64,000 nt of DNA. Source: Clostridia bacterium. Its GTDB lineage: Bacteria > Bacillota > Clostridia > Christensenellales > Borkfalkiaceae. Below, piece after piece: positions 27,363-36,065 of this stretch (positions are counted from its first letter, which is position 1; the number at the start of each line of letters is the position of its first letter). The stretch spans positions 62,001 through 126,000 of the forward strand of contig JAFWXO010000008.1 of assembly GCA_017545865.1 (NCBI GenBank). The letters are read 5' to 3'. A program made the position numbers and the translations under genes. The notes under the pieces are model-generated. The model had not been told where the DNA came from and did no database searches. It worked only from the letters and a program-made list of their open reading frames with translations.

Positions 27363-28676
27363 TTACTTTTTGCCCTTAATCTCTCTTATTTCTTTAATCT
27401 TTTTTTCAAAGCCGTGGCTTGTTGGCTCGTAAAACTTTTGCCCGCGAACGTTTTTGGGAAGATATTCTTGCTCAACGTATTCGCCGTAGTCGTGCGGATA
27501 TTTATATTCCGCGCTAAGTTTTTTGCCTTCTTTACTTAAATACGACGGGTTTATAAGATGCGGTGGAATATCGTCGTCACGAATTTCAGTAGCCGCCTTT
27601 TCCGCCTTTTGCATAGCCACGATAACACTGTTTGACTTGTGTGTTTCGCAAACGTAAATTATCGCTTGAGATAAGGGTATCAACCCTTCGGGTTGACCTA
27701 TGTTTTGAAGAGCAGTCATAGCGCTCGTTGCGATAACTAAAGCGTTAGGATCGGAAAGCCCCACGTCTTCTGCGGAGTGAACTACTAATCTTCTTGCAAT
27801 AATCATCGGGTCAAGCCCCGCTTTTATCAAGCGTTGGCTATAATATAAAGCCGCATCGCTATCGCTACCCCTTAAACTTTTACAAAATGCAGAAAGAAGA
27901 TGATAATAGCCGTTTTCATCAACGGATAAAGCCTTTTTTTGAATTGACTGCTCGGCGTCTTTTAAGGTTATTTTGATTATTCCGTTCTCGTCAACGGGAG
28001 TTGTGAGAGCCGCAAGTTCAATGGCGTTATACGCAGTTCTTAAGTCACCTGCAGACGTTACTGCAATATGATCAAACGCTTCTTCATCAACTTGCAAATT
28101 GAAATTTCCAAGCCCGCGTTTTTTATCGATTACCGCTTTTTTAAGGGCGTTTTTGATAATATCGGTTGATAAACTTTTAAACTCGAACACCCTGCAACGA
28201 GAAATTATAGCAGGCGTCATAGCAACGTAAGGATTTTCAGTTGTTGAGCCTATAAAAATTATACTGCCCTTTTCGATAGACGGGAGCAAACTGTCTTGTT
28301 GGGTTTTGTTAAAGCGGTGGCACTCGTCAAGCAAAAGATAAGTTCTCTTGCCGTAAACCTTTAAGTCGTCTTCCGCCTTTTCAATAGCCTTTTTAACGTC
28401 TGCCACACCGCTCGTTACGGCGTTCAACTTAACGAAGTTTCCGCTCGTTGAATTTGCAATAATGTTTGCAAGCGTGCTTTTGCCCGTTCCCGGAGGACCG
28501 AAAAAGATGCAACTGCCAAGCTTATCGGAAATAATCGCTCTTTTAAGCAAACTACCGTCGCTTGCGATATCGGCTTGCCCTAAAAACTCTCTTAAAGTTT
28601 CGGGGCGCATGCGTTCGGCAAGCGGAGCGCTATCGGTTATTTTATTTTCGTTTAAAGTGTCGAAAAGCGTATACAT
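27363..28676 (-). CDS. rarA: Replication-associated recombination protein A (RarA/MgsA)
   Basis: A 437-residue AAA+ ATPase related to clamp-loader subunits that acts at stalled replication forks. It has Walker A in [13 protein letters not shown], Walker [11 protein letters not shown], sensor 1 FIGSTTENP and the C-terminal tetramerisation domain ending with the conserved [17 protein letters not shown] region. Length is typical. It is divergent from ylbJ, with 29 bases between the two starts. Confidence 0.95.
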   Translation of the reverse strand: MYTLFDTLNENKITDSAPLAERMRPETLREFLGQADIASDGSLLKRAIISDKLGSCIFFGPPGTGKSTLANIIANSTSGNFVKLNAVTSGVADVKKAIEKAEDDLKVYGKRTYLLLDECHRFNKTQQDSLLPSIEKGSIIFIGSTTENPYVAMTPAIISRCRVFEFKSLSTDIIKNALKKAVIDKKRGLGNFNLQVDEEAFDHIAVTSAGDLRTAYNAIELAALTTPVDENGIIKITLKDAEQSIQKKALSVDENGYYHLLSAFCKSLRGSDSDAALYYSQRLIKAGLDPMIIARRLVVHSAEDVGLSDPNALVIATSAMTALQNIGQPEGLIPLSQAIIYVCETHKSNSVIVAMQKAEKAATEIRDDDIPPHLINPSYLSKEGKKLSAEYKYPHDYGEYVEQEYLPKNVRGQKFYEPTSHGFEKKIKEIREIKGKK

Positions 28677-28705
28677 AATTATCCTAAATTTTAATATATT
28701 TTAGT

Positions 28706-29698
28706 ATGAAAAAACTTTTTTCCTTAAAGCGCAAATGGGTAAATTACGCGCTGTTTTTAATTTTATTATTCTTAATAATCACACTTTCTATTTTTCCAGA
28801 AAGATATTCAAAATCAACCTATAAGGGCGTTATTTTGTGGGGAACTGCCGTTTTACCATCGCTACTTCCCTACTTCTTTTTAACCGCACTGCTTACTAAA
28901 ACGGGCGTTTTATCAGAATTTGGAAACACGCTAACCCCACTTACTAAAAAGCCGTTTAGACTTGGCGGAATTTCCGTTTACGCTTTTTTCACAAGCGTTT
29001 TATCCGGCTATCCCGTTGGGAGCAAAATCGTTAGCGATTTAAAAAAATCAAACGCTATATCGTTAGGCGAAGCGCACAGATTATCGCTTCTTTGCTCAAC
29101 TTCCGGCCCACTATTTATAATAGGCGCGGTAGGTTCGAGTATGTTTGGCGATAAAACCATAGGTTTTATTTTATATATAACCCACGTTTTATCGGCAATA
29201 CTAACCGCTTTAATTTTTAGAAACGCAGGTGGCGACCCAAAATGCAACTTTTCAAAAATTTTAACCGAAAAAGACGATAACGCTTTATACGATGCAATCT
29301 ACTCGTCAGTTATTTCCGTTTTGATAGTCGGCGGTTTCGTGAGCGTTTTTTTCGTTATTTCCGAAATTTTAACCGACTTTAAAATTTTATATCCGCTAAC
29401 CCTTTTAGTAACCGCCGTTTTAAGACCGCTTGGCGCTGACTTAGAAATTGGAAAAGCCTTTTCCGTTGGGATTATAGAATTTACCAAAGGCTCGCAAATG
29501 CTATCGCAAGCGGTATGCCCACTCACCGTTTCGCTATCGTGCTTTTTAATAACGTTCGGCGGATTATCGGTGATAATGCAATCTTTGGTATTTTTAAAAA
29601 AAGCAAACGTGAAAACGGGATTTTTTATTCTTGGAAAACTCGTTCAAGCAACGATTTCAGGGCTACTTTGCTATTTTAGTTGCCTAATCTTTTTATAA
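28706..29698 (+). CDS. ylbJ: Sporulation integral membrane protein YlbJ (SpoVV)
   Basis: A 330-residue polytopic membrane protein of the nucleoside-recognition (Gate) family. In Bacillus subtilis YlbJ/SpoVV is made under SigE and moves dipicolinic acid out of the mother cell toward the forespore. The conserved sequences LWGTAVLPSLLPYFFLTALL and SGYPVGSKI are present. There is no ribosome binding site; TATATT lies five bases upstream of the ATG, so either the mRNA is leaderless or a SigE promoter not recognised here is used. It ends convergently with coaD, overlapping 23 bp. In Bacillus it follows coaD on the same strand; here the orientation is flipped. Confidence 0.9.
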   Translation: MKKLFSLKRKWVNYALFLILLFLIITLSIFPERYSKSTYKGVILWGTAVLPSLLPYFFLTALLTKTGVLSEFGNTLTPLTKKPFRLGGISVYAFFTSVLSGYPVGSKIVSDLKKSNAISLGEAHRLSLLCSTSGPLFIIGAVGSSMFGDKTIGFILYITHVLSAILTALIFRNAGGDPKCNFSKILTEKDDNALYDAIYSSVISVLIVGGFVSVFFVISEILTDFKILYPLTLLVTAVLRPLGADLEIGKAFSVGIIEFTKGSQMLSQAVCPLTVSLSCFLITFGGLSVIMQSLVFLKKANVKTGFFILGKLVQATISGLLCYFSCLIFL

Positions 29699-30152
29699 CG
29701 CCTATAACTTCTTTTGAGAGCGTTTCTTCGCTAAAAACACCGTTTTCAATATCCTTTCTAACTGCAGTGGAACTAACGTTTTTAAGTTCTTGATTGCAAG
29801 GGATATATAAAGTTACGATTTCGGGATAAAGTGTAGAATTAAACTCGTGCATTTTATTCTCGTACTCGTAATCGGTGGAATTTCTAACACCCCTTACCGT
29901 GTAGATAATTTTGTTATCTTTCATAAAATCAACGAGCATACCTTCATGGTAAACAACTTTAACGTTTTTATATTTTTCGCACGCTAAATTTAACATTTCA
30001 AGCCTACTTGAAACTGAAAAACGCGCCGTTTTTTCGGCGTTAATGCAAAGGGCAACGAACACTTCGTCAAAGAGTTCGCTCGCCTTTTTTATTACCGATT
30101 CGTGACCTTTGGTCACGGGGTCGAAAGTCCCCGCAAAAACACACTTTTTCAT
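29676..30152 (-). CDS. coaD: Phosphopantetheine adenylyltransferase
   Basis: CoaD makes dephospho-CoA from 4'-phosphopantetheine and ATP, the penultimate step of CoA synthesis. The 158-residue protein has the nucleotidyltransferase motif AGTFDPVTKGHESVI (TxGH at the ATP site), RGVRNSTDYEYE and the substrate loop VSSTAVRKDI. It overlaps rsmD by four bases, the conserved rsmD-coaD pair of Bacillota. Confidence 0.97.
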   Translation of the reverse strand: MKKCVFAGTFDPVTKGHESVIKKASELFDEVFVALCINAEKTARFSVSSRLEMLNLACEKYKNVKVVYHEGMLVDFMKDNKIIYTVRGVRNSTDYEYENKMHEFNSTLYPEIVTLYIPCNQELKNVSSTAVRKDIENGVFSEETLSKEVIGVIKRLGN

Positions 30153-30685
30153 AAACTCAACCTGTAAAAATCAAAAACGGCAATACCGTACTTTCTCGTG
30201 TCGTAAAGGTCAAAGCCTAAAACTTGTTCGCTTTCTCTATCCGACTTATGCTCGTAAACGAAAACTCCGCCACCACTTAACAAGTTTTTATCCTTAACGG
30301 CGGTTAAAATTTCTTTTACGTTTGAAAACTCGTAAGGCGGATCGAAAAATATAATATCGAAAGGCTCGTCCGCCCCCATTAAAAACCCGATAGCCGAGTT
30401 TTTAACGAATTTTTCTTTTAAGCCAACGGAATTAGCGTTTTCTTTGCAAAGGGCTAAACTTTCGCTCGATATATCAACGAAAGTTACGTTTTTTGCCCCA
30501 CGAGAATAGGCTTCAATACCGATTGAGCCCGTTCCCGAACAAAGATCTAAAAAGTTACAATCTAAAACCCTTTGACCTAAAATATTAAAAAGAGATTCTT
30601 TTGCCCTATCGCTAGTTGGGCGAATACTATCGCCTTTGAACTCTTTTAATTTTTTACCTTTATTTTTTCCTGCTATTATTCTCAT
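30149..30685 (-). CDS. rsmD: 16S rRNA (guanine966-N2)-methyltransferase RsmD
   Basis: A 178-residue SAM-dependent methyltransferase that modifies G966 of 16S rRNA. It begins MRIIAGKNKGKKL, has the SAM-binding FLDLCSGTGSIGIEA and the catalytic DPPYEF. I chose ATG 30685, which overlaps the alr stop codon by four bases (ATGA); the longer frame adds ten residues without homology. It lies between alr and coaD in an operon with small overlaps. Confidence 0.95.
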   Translation of the reverse strand: MRIIAGKNKGKKLKEFKGDSIRPTSDRAKESLFNILGQRVLDCNFLDLCSGTGSIGIEAYSRGAKNVTFVDISSESLALCKENANSVGLKEKFVKNSAIGFLMGADEPFDIIFFDPPYEFSNVKEILTAVKDKNLLSGGGVFVYEHKSDRESEQVLGFDLYDTRKYGIAVFDFYRLSL

Positions 30686-31698
30686 ATATAAATTATCTTT
30701 GCCCGTTTTGAGCAAGAAGTTAAAATCTCGTAAACTATCGTTTGGTGTTTTTTCGCAAGCGTTTGAGCGTTATCCATAACCAAAACGTAATCGCTTAAAA
30801 ACTTTCCGTCAACGGCGGAAATATCCATGCAAAGCGGTGGCTCGGTTTTATAACCTTTCCTAAAAAACCCGTCCGCATAGCCAAGCCTTATTAAAGTTAC
30901 CGACTTTTTATAATACTTTTTACTGCCGTATAAAAGGTTTTCGCCGTTTAGATTATCTCTAACGCACACGGTCTTAGCGTAAACTTTCATAACGGGTTTA
31001 AAAAGGTTTTGGTAAAATTTGTTTGGACAGTAGCCGTAAAGCATTATTCCAACCCTAACCGCATCGAAAAGATAGTCTTTCCCAAGCGCTATTCCACCGC
31101 TTGCCGATAAATGCAAAGTGGCGTTTGGGTTGTAATTTTTAATATACGTTGATAAATTTTTAAAATTTTCAAGTTGCCGTTTTGAATACTTTTTGTCGGC
31201 TGGGTTTCCAAGATGAGAAAACGCGCCCGAAATTTCAATAAATTGCGATTTTGACGCTATCGTTAAAATCTCCGAAAGGGCGTTCACGCTATCTAACCCA
31301 AGCCTATTCATACCCGTGTTGAGTTTAACGTGAACAAAAGCTTTCTTTTTTAATTTGGAGCAAACGTCAATAACGGATAAAAGATCGTTTTTACTGCAAA
31401 CGGTTAGCGTTACGTTATGTGAGATAAGTCGTTCTAAATCTTCTTTAACGGCAGGAATTAAAAGCAAAATTTCTTTATCGATACCTGCAATTCGCAAATC
31501 TAACGCTTCCCTTGCAAGGGAAACGCAAAAACCGTCAACCACGCTATACAAGGCGTTTGAAACGCCTATCAATCCGTGACCGTAAGCATCCGCTTTAACA
31601 ACGGCGTAAAGTTTAGTTTTTTGAGCGAGCGATTTTACCGCGTTTGCGTTGGCGATTAAATTTTTTGTAGATATTTCGCATATTATAGGGCAGGACAT
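30682..31698 (-). CDS. alr: Alanine racemase
   Basis: Alr interconverts L- and D-alanine with pyridoxal phosphate, supplying D-Ala for peptidoglycan. The PLP lysine is in VVKADAYGHG, RVGIMLYGY gives the phosphate-binding region and the catalytic tyrosine is in RLGYADGFFRKG. The protein (338 residues from ATG 31698, which has GGAG six bases upstream) is about 30 residues shorter than usual at its C terminus. In sporulators alr may also act in germination control. Confidence 0.94.
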   Translation of the reverse strand: MSCPIICEISTKNLIANANAVKSLAQKTKLYAVVKADAYGHGLIGVSNALYSVVDGFCVSLAREALDLRIAGIDKEILLLIPAVKEDLERLISHNVTLTVCSKNDLLSVIDVCSKLKKKAFVHVKLNTGMNRLGLDSVNALSEILTIASKSQFIEISGAFSHLGNPADKKYSKRQLENFKNLSTYIKNYNPNATLHLSASGGIALGKDYLFDAVRVGIMLYGYCPNKFYQNLFKPVMKVYAKTVCVRDNLNGENLLYGSKKYYKKSVTLIRLGYADGFFRKGYKTEPPLCMDISAVDGKFLSDYVLVMDNAQTLAKKHQTIVYEILTSCSKRAKIIYI

Positions 31699-31781
31699 AT
31701 TACTCTCCACCACACAATATATGCTAAACGCTTTACAGCGGTTACCGTATAAAAAACGATTAAACGGGGGAAAATCTAACT

Positions 31782-31871
31782 ATGAATTTCGTGATAGGAC
31801 TTATCGTTGGAACGATTATCGGCGCGAACGTTGCGCTCATCGTTACGGCGGTTATTAAAATTAACAAATAA
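31782..31871 (+). CDS. Single-helix membrane peptide, 29 residues
   Basis: A short frame, ATG 31782 to TAA 31869-31871, encodes 29 residues that form one hydrophobic helix (FVIGLIVGTIIGANVALIV) ending in KINK. A G-rich ribosome binding site (GGGGGA, 31766-31771) lies about ten bases upstream. Similar tiny proteins (DUF3789-like) are common in clostridia. Its stop is one base from the end of the ABC exporter gene on the other strand. Function unknown. Confidence 0.5.
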   Translation: MNFVIGLIVGTIIGANVALIVTAVIKINK

Positions 31872-31872
31872 C

Positions 31873-33474
31873 TTAAAGTTCAACTTTAACGGTTGCAACC
31901 TTTTCAAAAGAAGGTCTATGCGATATAACCACTAACGTTTTGTTAAGGGAGATAAGGTTTTTAACTACTTCTTCTTCCGTTTTTATATCAAGCGCGGAAG
32001 TAGGCTCGTCTAAAACGATAACTTCGCTATCGCTATACACCGCCCTTGCAATAGCAAGGCGTTGTTCTTGACCTTCTGAAAGGCGGAACTTACCGCCCAA
32101 AACGGTATCTTCTTTAAACTCAAAACTATCAACGGTTTGATATAAGCAAGCCGTTTTTAAGGCAAACTTTAACTTATCTTCGTCGTATTCCTTGCCGAAT
32201 ACGACGTTTTCTTTTACCGTGCCCGAGAATATCATATTGCCTTGCGGAACGAAAGCGAAAAGCCCCTTTATCTTAGACGGCTCATACTCACAACCGCCAC
32301 CCGCAATCGATATTTTACCGTTACTAACTGGGTAAAGCCCCGATATAACTTTTGCAAGCGTGGTTTTGCCTATACCCGAAGCGCCGTTTATCAAAACGGT
32401 ATCGCCTTTATTAAACTCAAACGACAAGTTTTTCAAAACTTCGCCCTTGCCGTATGAAAAACTAACTTCCGATAAAACCATTTTATCAAATGAAGAAAGT
32501 TCCGTTTTTCCTTCACTTTCGCTCATAATCTCAACAAGCCTTTCGCTTGAAACTTCCATTTCGGCGCGCGCCGTGAAGAAACCGCTAATGCTTGAAATCG
32601 GCGATCTAATTTGCAAAACTAACTGGAGCATAGCGGTAAGCACGCCAAAGTCAACGCCGAACGTTCCTTTATACAAACCGTAAACGCCGAATATTGCAAC
32701 TAAAGTGTAAACTGCGGTAAAGCAAAGGTTGATAGTTGAACTTACGAAAGACAAAAAGTATTTTTCTTTAAGCCTTGCTAAGCGAACGAATTCAAACTTG
32801 CCGTCCGCTACCGAACTAATTTTATCTTCGGCGTTAAAAGTTTTAACGGCTAAAACGTTTGAAGAAACTTCACTTACGAAAGACGATTCCATAGAAACGC
32901 CCTTTCTCGTGTTTTTGTGAAGTTTTGAAACTGCCTTTTTAACGGCGAACGATAACGCCACGAATATAAGTGAAACGCCCATTATTAAAAGGGTTAAAAT
33001 AGGTTGCAACACAAACATCGCAGTTACCGTTCCAACAAGCCTAACTAAAGTTGAAACGATATTTGGAAGCAAGTTTGTTCTAACGCTTGCAACCTTAATT
33101 GAGTCCCCGTCTATCCTTGAAACGAGATCACCAGAAGTTACTAACGACGCGTTTTTATAATCGCTTGCCAAATAACCGCTAATAACGGCGGACTTAATCT
33201 TCTTTTCGTAAAGCGTGCAAATCTTATCGCCTAAAAGCCTAACGGTAACGCCGAGCGCAAAGTTTAATAAAACAACCGCCGATAAAACTATTGCGGAAAC
33301 GACGATAGCCTTTTCGCCTTGCTGATATTCAACGGAATTGATAAGCCATTTTACCGCAAGCGCAAACGCAACCGATATTAAAGACGAGATTGCCCCCAAA
33401 ACAACGTAACACACAAACTTAAAGTTTGAGTTTGGCGCAATACATTTAATTTTGCTTATAGCAACGTTTTTCAT
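31873..33474 (-). CDS. ABC transporter with fused membrane and ATPase domains
   Basis: A 533-residue half-transporter of the exporter type: about six N-terminal helices (residues 20-300) and a C-terminal ATPase with Walker A INGASGIGKTTLA, signature LSEGQEQRLAIARA and Walker [13 protein letters not shown]. It presumably works as a homodimer, since no partner gene is adjacent. The signature reads LSEGQ rather than LSGGQ. The substrate is unknown. A near-consensus promoter is located about 25 bases upstream. Confidence 0.9.
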   Translation of the reverse strand: MKNVAISKIKCIAPNSNFKFVCYVVLGAISSLISVAFALAVKWLINSVEYQQGEKAIVVSAIVLSAVVLLNFALGVTVRLLGDKICTLYEKKIKSAVISGYLASDYKNASLVTSGDLVSRIDGDSIKVASVRTNLLPNIVSTLVRLVGTVTAMFVLQPILTLLIMGVSLIFVALSFAVKKAVSKLHKNTRKGVSMESSFVSEVSSNVLAVKTFNAEDKISSVADGKFEFVRLARLKEKYFLSFVSSTINLCFTAVYTLVAIFGVYGLYKGTFGVDFGVLTAMLQLVLQIRSPISSISGFFTARAEMEVSSERLVEIMSESEGKTELSSFDKMVLSEVSFSYGKGEVLKNLSFEFNKGDTVLINGASGIGKTTLAKVISGLYPVSNGKISIAGGGCEYEPSKIKGLFAFVPQGNMIFSGTVKENVVFGKEYDEDKLKFALKTACLYQTVDSFEFKEDTVLGGKFRLSEGQEQRLAIARAVYSDSEVIVLDEPTSALDIKTEEEVVKNLISLNKTLVVISHRPSFEKVATVKVEL

Positions 33475-33500
33475 AAATCACCTTAACAGTATTTAATTAC

Positions 33501-33529
33501 ATTATATATTAAATATCTTATTAAGTCAA
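33501..33529 (-). promoter_or_regulatory. Promoter of the ABC exporter gene
   Basis: TTGACT, 17-bp AT-rich spacer, TATAAT on the minus strand. Confidence 0.75.
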
Positions 33530-33621
33530 TCGCGAAAGTTTTTTTGTTTTTAACAAAACCCCTTTATTTTATAGTTTTTTTGTGGTAAAATAGTTTTAAC
33601 GATTAAAAAGAAGGTTTTTAT

Positions 33622-34311
33622 ATGGGCTATAACATTTCAACTATGCACATTTGGCGCATGTTCAACGGCGACTGCGAGTGCCCTATGTGCAAACTTAAAC
33701 TCAAAACTGAGTGCGATATTGCTGAACTTTATCTTTCCGAAGCCGTTATGGAAGATGCGGAGCGTGAAAAGGTTAATAAGTACGGGTTTTGTAAAGACCA
33801 CTTTGATCTTCTCTACTCTGGAAAAAACAAATTAGGGCTTGCCCTTCAACAATGCACGAGGCTTAAAAAAGTTGACAAACTTATAAAGCCCGTTGACGTT
33901 AAGAGCGCCGTTAAGGTTGCCAAAAAACTTAGGGAAGAAATGGATAGTTGCATTATTTGCATGCGCCTTGAAGACAATATGAAAAGATATTTCGAAACGG
34001 TTGCAAGGCTTTACGGTGACGATGAAAAGTTTAGAAAACAATTTGCTACCGTTAAAGGTTTTTGCTACCCCGACTATATCCGCTTGGTTGAAAACGCGCC
34101 GAAAGCAGGCAAGTTTGCAAACGAGTTTTTAAAGGTGTTATACGAAAAGCAAAAAGCCACCGCCGAAGAAGTACACAAAAATTTAACCGACTTTACTATG
34201 GCGTTCGACTACCGCTCAACTTCCCTCCCACCAAAGAGCGCATCGATGAGTTTAGTTCAATCAAGAATAAAGTTTTACGGGGAAAAAGCAACCCTACCCG
34301 AAAGGAGATAA
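33622..34311 (+). CDS. DUF6062-like cysteine-rich protein
   Basis: A 229-residue soluble protein. Cysteine pairs in CECPMCKLK (near residue 19), GFCKDH (near 58) and SCIICMRLED (near 113) suggest metal binding, as in the DUF6062 proteins of clostridia. It has no signal peptide and no known activity. AAGAAGG lies about seven bases before the ATG. Two bases separate it from the M20 amidohydrolase gene, which suggests one transcript. Confidence 0.75.
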   Translation: MGYNISTMHIWRMFNGDCECPMCKLKLKTECDIAELYLSEAVMEDAEREKVNKYGFCKDHFDLLYSGKNKLGLALQQCTRLKKVDKLIKPVDVKSAVKVAKKLREEMDSCIICMRLEDNMKRYFETVARLYGDDEKFRKQFATVKGFCYPDYIRLVENAPKAGKFANEFLKVLYEKQKATAEEVHKNLTDFTMAFDYRSTSLPPKSASMSLVQSRIKFYGEKATLPERR

Positions 34312-34312
34312 T

Positions 34313-35644
34313 ATGAAAAACGTTATTAAAAACGCCGTGCTCTCTTTTAAAAAGGACGTGTACGACGCGCAAGACTATATTTGGGCTAACCCCGAAACGG
34401 GATACAAGGAAATTAAAACTTCTAAATATATGGCTGACGTTTTTGAAAAATTAGGCTATAAGTTGAATTTTGCGGGCAATATCCCTGGTTTTTACACGGA
34501 AATTGACACGGGGCGCGAAGGCCCTGAAGTGTTAATTTTAGCGGAACTTGACTCGCTTATAAACACTTCCCACCCCGACTGTGATAAGGTTACCGGCGCA
34601 GTTCACTGCTGTGGGCACTCCGCTCAATGCGCGGCTATGGTAGGCATTGCAAGCGCCCTTACGAAAAAAGAAATTTTAGACACTCTTTCAGGCAAGATTA
34701 TGCTTTGCTTAGTCCCCGCGGAAGAACTTATTGAAATTGAATATAGAAACGAACTTATTAAAAAAGGCGTTATCAAATACCTTGGTGGTAAAGCGGAATT
34801 TATGCGCAGAGGCTTTTTTGATAACGTTGACCTTGCGTTTATGGTTCACACTTCAACAAGCGATAAATTTGGATCTAATAAAGGCGGTGTTGGTTGCCTT
34901 GCAAAGAACGTTTTATATAAAGGAGTTTCTTCTCACGCAGGCGGTAGCCCGTGGAACGGCGTTAACGCTTTATACGCTGCAACCCAAGGTTTATCCGCTA
35001 TTAACGCTATAAGAGAAACGTTTAAGGAGCAAGACGTTATTAGAGTTCATCCCATAATCACCAAAGGTGGTGGAGCAGTAAACGCTATCCCTGACGACGT
35101 TACGATAGAAAGTTACGTTCGCGGCTCTTCCTTTGAAGCGATTAAAAGCGCTAACAAGAAAGTTAACCGAGCGCTCACGGGCGCTGCGCTCTCTCTCGGC
35201 GCTAACGTTGATATTAACGACACCCCTGGTTACGCGCCGTATATTAACAACGAGCGTTTAGTTAAACTTTACGAGCAAGCGGTTATAGACCAAGGTTATG
35301 AGTTTAAGTATAACGACGTTATTAGTTCCGGCTCTACCGATATGGGCGATATTATGTGCGTTATGCCCGCAATGCACCCCAACTGCCCCGGCTCTATCGG
35401 CATAAGCCACGGCGAAGATTATTACGTTCAAAATAAAGATTTAGCGTGTGTTGGCTCGGCTATCGTTCAAGTTCAACTCTTATACGAACTTTTAAAAGAC
35501 GGAGCAAAGGTTGCAAAAGAAATTATTGAAAACTCTACCGTTCAATTTGGCTCAATCAAAGAGTACTTAGAATACTTAGACACCTTTAACTCTCAAGGCG
35601 ACAGAATTGAATATTTTGAAGACGGCGCAAAAGTAAAATTATAA
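34313..35644 (+). CDS. M20 family amidohydrolase (AbgB-like)
   Basis: A 443-residue zinc-dependent hydrolase of the M20 (aminoacylase/AbgB) family. The metal-binding region VHCCGHSAQCAAMVGIA and the dimerisation-domain SSHAGGSPWNGVNAL are visible; the C-terminal metal-site histidine may be in GISHGEDYY. Members cleave N-acyl or p-aminobenzoyl amino acids; the substrate here is unknown. AAAGGAGA precedes the ATG. It is followed by a terminator shared with the XRE gene. Confidence 0.9.
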   Translation: MKNVIKNAVLSFKKDVYDAQDYIWANPETGYKEIKTSKYMADVFEKLGYKLNFAGNIPGFYTEIDTGREGPEVLILAELDSLINTSHPDCDKVTGAVHCCGHSAQCAAMVGIASALTKKEILDTLSGKIMLCLVPAEELIEIEYRNELIKKGVIKYLGGKAEFMRRGFFDNVDLAFMVHTSTSDKFGSNKGGVGCLAKNVLYKGVSSHAGGSPWNGVNALYAATQGLSAINAIRETFKEQDVIRVHPIITKGGGAVNAIPDDVTIESYVRGSSFEAIKSANKKVNRALTGAALSLGANVDINDTPGYAPYINNERLVKLYEQAVIDQGYEFKYNDVISSGSTDMGDIMCVMPAMHPNCPGSIGISHGEDYYVQNKDLACVGSAIVQVQLLYELLKDGAKVAKEIIENSTVQFGSIKEYLEYLDTFNSQGDRIEYFEDGAKVKL

Positions 35645-35647
35645 TAT

Positions 35648-35677
35648 AAAAAAACGGCTCAATCGAGCCGTTTTTTG
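35648..35677. terminator. Bidirectional terminator between the amidohydrolase and XRE genes
   Basis: AAAAAACGGCTC and GAGCCGTTTTTT around AATC; A and T runs on both sides allow it to act in both directions. Confidence 0.85.
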
Positions 35678-35682
35678 TTTAG

Positions 35683-35916
35683 TTAATCTTCCATATCGTT
35701 AAAATAATCTCTATCAAAAAATTCTTTAAGCGTTATACCTGCGCCTTCGCAAAATCTTTTAACAGTTACAACCTTTAAACTTTTAGTCCTACCCTTTAAT
35801 ATATCGTAAATTGCCGATGGCGACATACCGCCTTTTAAACAAGCATCACAAACGGTAATGCCTTTTTCTTTAACGATTTCTTCAATTCTTTTAATAATTG
35901 CTTGATTTGTGTTCAT
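35683..35916 (-). CDS. XRE family HTH regulator, probable autorepressor
   Basis: A 77-residue one-domain DNA-binding protein. The helix-turn-helix lies around residues 17-45 (VCDACLKGGMSPSAIYDILKGR), with an acidic end. It is transcribed away from the SLOG-like gene. The 149-bp region between the two starts has two perfect copies and one partial copy of the palindrome TCGTGGAATTCCACGA, the likely operators for this protein, so it probably represses both genes. Confidence 0.85.
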   Translation of the reverse strand: MNTNQAIIKRIEEIVKEKGITVCDACLKGGMSPSAIYDILKGRTKSLKVVTVKRFCEGAGITLKEFFDRDYFNDMED

Positions 35917-35928
35917 AATACTTTCTTT

Positions 35929-35944
35929 TCGTGGAATTCCTTTA
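35929..35944. promoter_or_regulatory. Partial operator near the XRE start
   Basis: Twelve of 16 bases of the palindrome (TCGTGGAATTCC) are kept. It sits 13 bp before the XRE start codon, just beyond its ribosome binding site. Confidence 0.5.
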
Positions 35945-35986
35945 ATGAATTACACAATTAGTATATGAACTTAAATAAAAATTATC

Positions 35987-36002
35987 TCGTGGAATTCCAC
36001 GA
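35987..36002. promoter_or_regulatory. Perfect 16-bp palindromic operator, distal copy
   Basis: TCGTGGAATTCCACGA, fully self-complementary. It lies directly upstream of the -35 box of the SLOG-like gene and at the presumed -35 area of the XRE gene. Confidence 0.7.
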
Positions 36003-36006
36003 TACT

Positions 36007-36034
36007 TGATTTATTTTTCATTTTATTTTATACT
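36007..36034 (+). promoter_or_regulatory. Promoter of the SLOG-like gene
   Basis: TTGATT and TATACT with a 16-bp spacer. It is flanked on both sides by the palindromic operators. Confidence 0.55.
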
Positions 36035-36037
36035 ATT

Positions 36038-36053
36038 TCGTGGAATTCCACGA
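36038..36053. promoter_or_regulatory. Perfect 16-bp palindromic operator, proximal copy
   Basis: TCGTGGAATTCCACGA again, 51 bp from the distal copy. It covers the expected transcription start and leader of the SLOG-like gene, a position suited to repression. Confidence 0.7.
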
Positions 36054-36065
36054 TATAGGTAAATT

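Noticed and set aside
35929..36053. Insertion-sequence ends
   Set aside because: The repeats are identical self-complementary 16-mers positioned around promoters, with no transposase and no target duplication; operators fit better.
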